In this document: positions 31,580 to 33,029 of the stretch, piece by piece
Numbering within the stretch: the stretch's first letter is position 1
Layout of the letters: each line of letters starts with the position of its first letter
NCBI GenBank assembly: GCA_902766175.1
Contig: CACXCJ010000052.1
Span: forward strand, 1-33,029
Origin: an uncultured Lachnospiraceae bacterium
GTDB taxonomy: Bacteria > Bacillota > Clostridia > Lachnospirales > Lachnospiraceae
DNA length: 33,029 bases
Reading direction: 5' to 3'
Program-made: the position numbers and the translations under genes
The notes under the pieces: generated by a model
Seen by the model: only the letters and a program-made list of their open reading frames with translations
What the model was told of the DNA's origin: nothing
Database searches by the model: none

Positions 31580-33029
31580 TTCCGTACCTTTTTCGCAAGC
31601 GTATCTCTTGCCACGGCCCTCGCCCGATCCGTTTCCTCTACGGTGAGCTTCCGCACCTTCACCGCACACACCTTGTATTCCGGCGTCGCGGAGATATTGT
31701 CCAGTGCGTCGTGCGTGAGCCAGTTTGCACCGGCCCTCAGGTAGTGGAACGGCATCCAGACATCGCCCGGTCTCGTCTTGCCGGAAACTCTTGCGCGCGC
31801 GAAAATCTCGGCTCTCCGGGAGGCGATTCCGATCATCTCCCCGTCGGTGATTCCGTATTTCTCCGCGTCAGCCGTGTTCATCTCGATGAAAGCCTCCGGC
31901 GCGATCTCGTTGATGCCCTCCGTCTTGTCCGTCATGGCACAGGCATTGTAGTGGTACAGGATGCGCCCAGTCATGAGGAGCAGCGGGAATCCGTCATCCG
32001 GCAGCTCACAGGACGCCCGGTATGCGGCCGGCCGGAAGAGGCCCTTTCCGCGCGCGAACTTTCCCACGTGCATGATTCTCGTTCCCGGGTGATCCTTTCC
32101 GGTGCACGGCCACTGAAGCCCGCGCCCGCCGACCTCCTCGCTGTCCAGCCTCTCGTGGCTGATGCCGGCAAAGGACGGCGTCACAGACGCGATCTCGTCC
32201 ATGATCTCCGCGGAGGTCAGGGACGGCTGATGATAGCCCATCCGGTTCATGATCTCCGTGAAGATCTCCGTGTCAGGCTTCGTGTCCCCGGCGATCTCCA
32301 CCGCCTTCCGCACGCGCTGCACGCGGCGCTCCGTGTTGGTGAAGGTTCCCTCCTTCTCCGCGTAGGAGCGTCCCGGAAGTATCACGTCCGCGTATTTTGC
32401 GGTCTCCGTCATGAACAGCTCGTCGATCACGAAGAAGTCGAGCGACTTTAACGCCTCAATCACATGGTTTGTGTCCGGGTCCGTCCGGACCGGATCCTCT
32501 CCGAAAATGAACAGGCCCTTGATGTCTCCGGTGATCATCCGGTCAAAGCACTGGGTCGCCTTCACACCCGGTCTCGGGTTCAGCTTCGTGCCCCAGGCCT
32601 TCTCAAACTTCTCGAGCACCTTCGGGTCCGAGAGACGCTGGTAGCCCGGGAATTTCTCCGGGTCAGCACCCATGTCGCACGCGCCCTGGACGTTGTTCTG
32701 TCCGCGGATCGGGTTCACGCCCGTTCCGGGCCGCCCGATCATGCCGCACATCATGGCGAGGTCCGCGAGAGACATGACGCCCTCCGTGCCGCTGGAGTGC
32801 TCCGTCACGCCGAGGCAGTAGAGAATCGCGGCGTTTCCGGCGGTCGCATAAAGTCTCGCCGCCTCCCTGAGCTGATCCGGGTCGACACCGCAGATTTCCG
32901 CGGCCTTCTCCGCCGTATACGGCTCGACCGCCTTCCTCATCTCCTCAATGTTCTCGGTGCGCTCCTCAATAAATTTCTGATCCTGCAGTCCCTCCTCCAG
33001 GATCACATGCATCATTCCGTTGATAAGGG
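31576..33029 (-). CDS. Formate dehydrogenase alpha subunit, C-terminal part (cut by window edge)
   Basis: About 484 C-terminal residues of a molybdopterin oxidoreductase are visible. The frame stays open to the right edge (LINGMMHVIL...), so the ATG at 33015 is not the start. GTEGVMSLADLAMMCGMIGRPGTGVNPIRGQNNVQGACDMGADP and GLFIFGEDPVRTDPDTNHV are diagnostic of FdhA/FdhF. So is the C-terminal cofactor-binding domain (LLLMTGRILYHYNACAMTD..., GDVWMPFHY, NWLTHDALDNISATPEYK). The enzyme interconverts formate and CO2. The iron-sulfur region and the catalytic Sec or Cys lie beyond the window, and the linked selA/selB/selC make Sec likely. fdhD follows with a 4-bp overlap. Confidence 0.95.
   Translation of the reverse strand, partial: LINGMMHVILEEGLQDQKFIEERTENIEEMRKAVEPYTAEKAAEICGVDPDQLREAARLYATAGNAAILYCLGVTEHSSGTEGVMSLADLAMMCGMIGRPGTGVNPIRGQNNVQGACDMGADPEKFPGYQRLSDPKVLEKFEKAWGTKLNPRPGVKATQCFDRMITGDIKGLFIFGEDPVRTDPDTNHVIEALKSLDFFVIDELFMTETAKYADVILPGRSYAEKEGTFTNTERRVQRVRKAVEIAGDTKPDTEIFTEIMNRMGYHQPSLTSAEIMDEIASVTPSFAGISHERLDSEEVGGRGLQWPCTGKDHPGTRIMHVGKFARGKGLFRPAAYRASCELPDDGFPLLLMTGRILYHYNACAMTDKTEGINEIAPEAFIEMNTADAEKYGITDGEMIGIASRRAEIFARARVSGKTRPGDVWMPFHYLRAGANWLTHDALDNISATPEYKVCAVKVRKLTVEETDRARAVARDTLAKKVRK

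Overview
The window looks like chromosomal core DNA from a GC-rich anaerobic Firmicute, most likely a Lachnospiraceae-type clostridium (inference). The signs are strong AGGAGG-type ribosome binding sites, a divergent clostridial-type LigA, a PhoU-tailed Na+/Pi symporter, and a selenocysteine plus molybdenum-cofactor formate dehydrogenase locus. Nearly everything lies on the minus strand. Exceptions are a PHP-family phosphatase, a CapA-like lipoprotein and tRNA-Arg(CCG). No phage, IS element or CRISPR array was seen.

Layout. 1-1724: glycolytic pair, pgk (cut by the left edge) and gap, each with its own promoter candidate and a terminator between them. 1731-4052: Na+/Pi symporter whose long 5' leader carries eight tandem 13-bp units, followed by a gene-free stretch. 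4053-6652: PHP phosphatase (+) facing a minus-strand NUDIX / YbaK / SDR operon. 6904-7086: tRNA-Ser(CGA) with promoter and a downstream hairpin. 7161-14841: a probable seven-gene minus-strand operon in the order GTG-start membrane protein, queA, rluF-like, ligA, DUF1189-like membrane protein, SH3 lipoprotein (six genes), preceded by its own promoter. Several junctions overlap by 4 bp or less, and four products have long low-complexity tails. 14954-16373: CapA-like lipoprotein and tRNA-Arg(CCG) with a 20-bp terminator stem. 16385-21099: esterase-like lipoprotein, uvrB, and a XerD-like gene whose product lacks most catalytic residues including the tyrosine. 21098-24254: modABC molybdate transporter with a ModE-like palindrome over its promoter. 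24306-33029: formate dehydrogenase alpha subunit (cut by the right edge), fdhD, tRNA-Sec, selA, mobA, selB, moaA and a MOSC-MogA fusion.

The last 12 kb forms a working unit. ModABC imports molybdate, MoaA starts molybdopterin synthesis, the MogA domain activates it for metal insertion and MobA adds GMP. SelA charges tRNA-Sec, SelB delivers it to UGA, FdhD sulfurates the cofactor, and the product is the formate dehydrogenase at the edge. selD, moaC/moeA and the catalytic Sec/Cys region lie outside the window.

A recurring oddity is short tandem duplication at gene boundaries or leaders, with unit lengths of 13, 23, 24 and 25 bp, plus a 39-bp coding minisatellite. The most surprising single gene is the tyrosine recombinase homologue with Lys, two His and Tyr replaced at exactly aligned positions. 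I found no wholly unknown multigene system.
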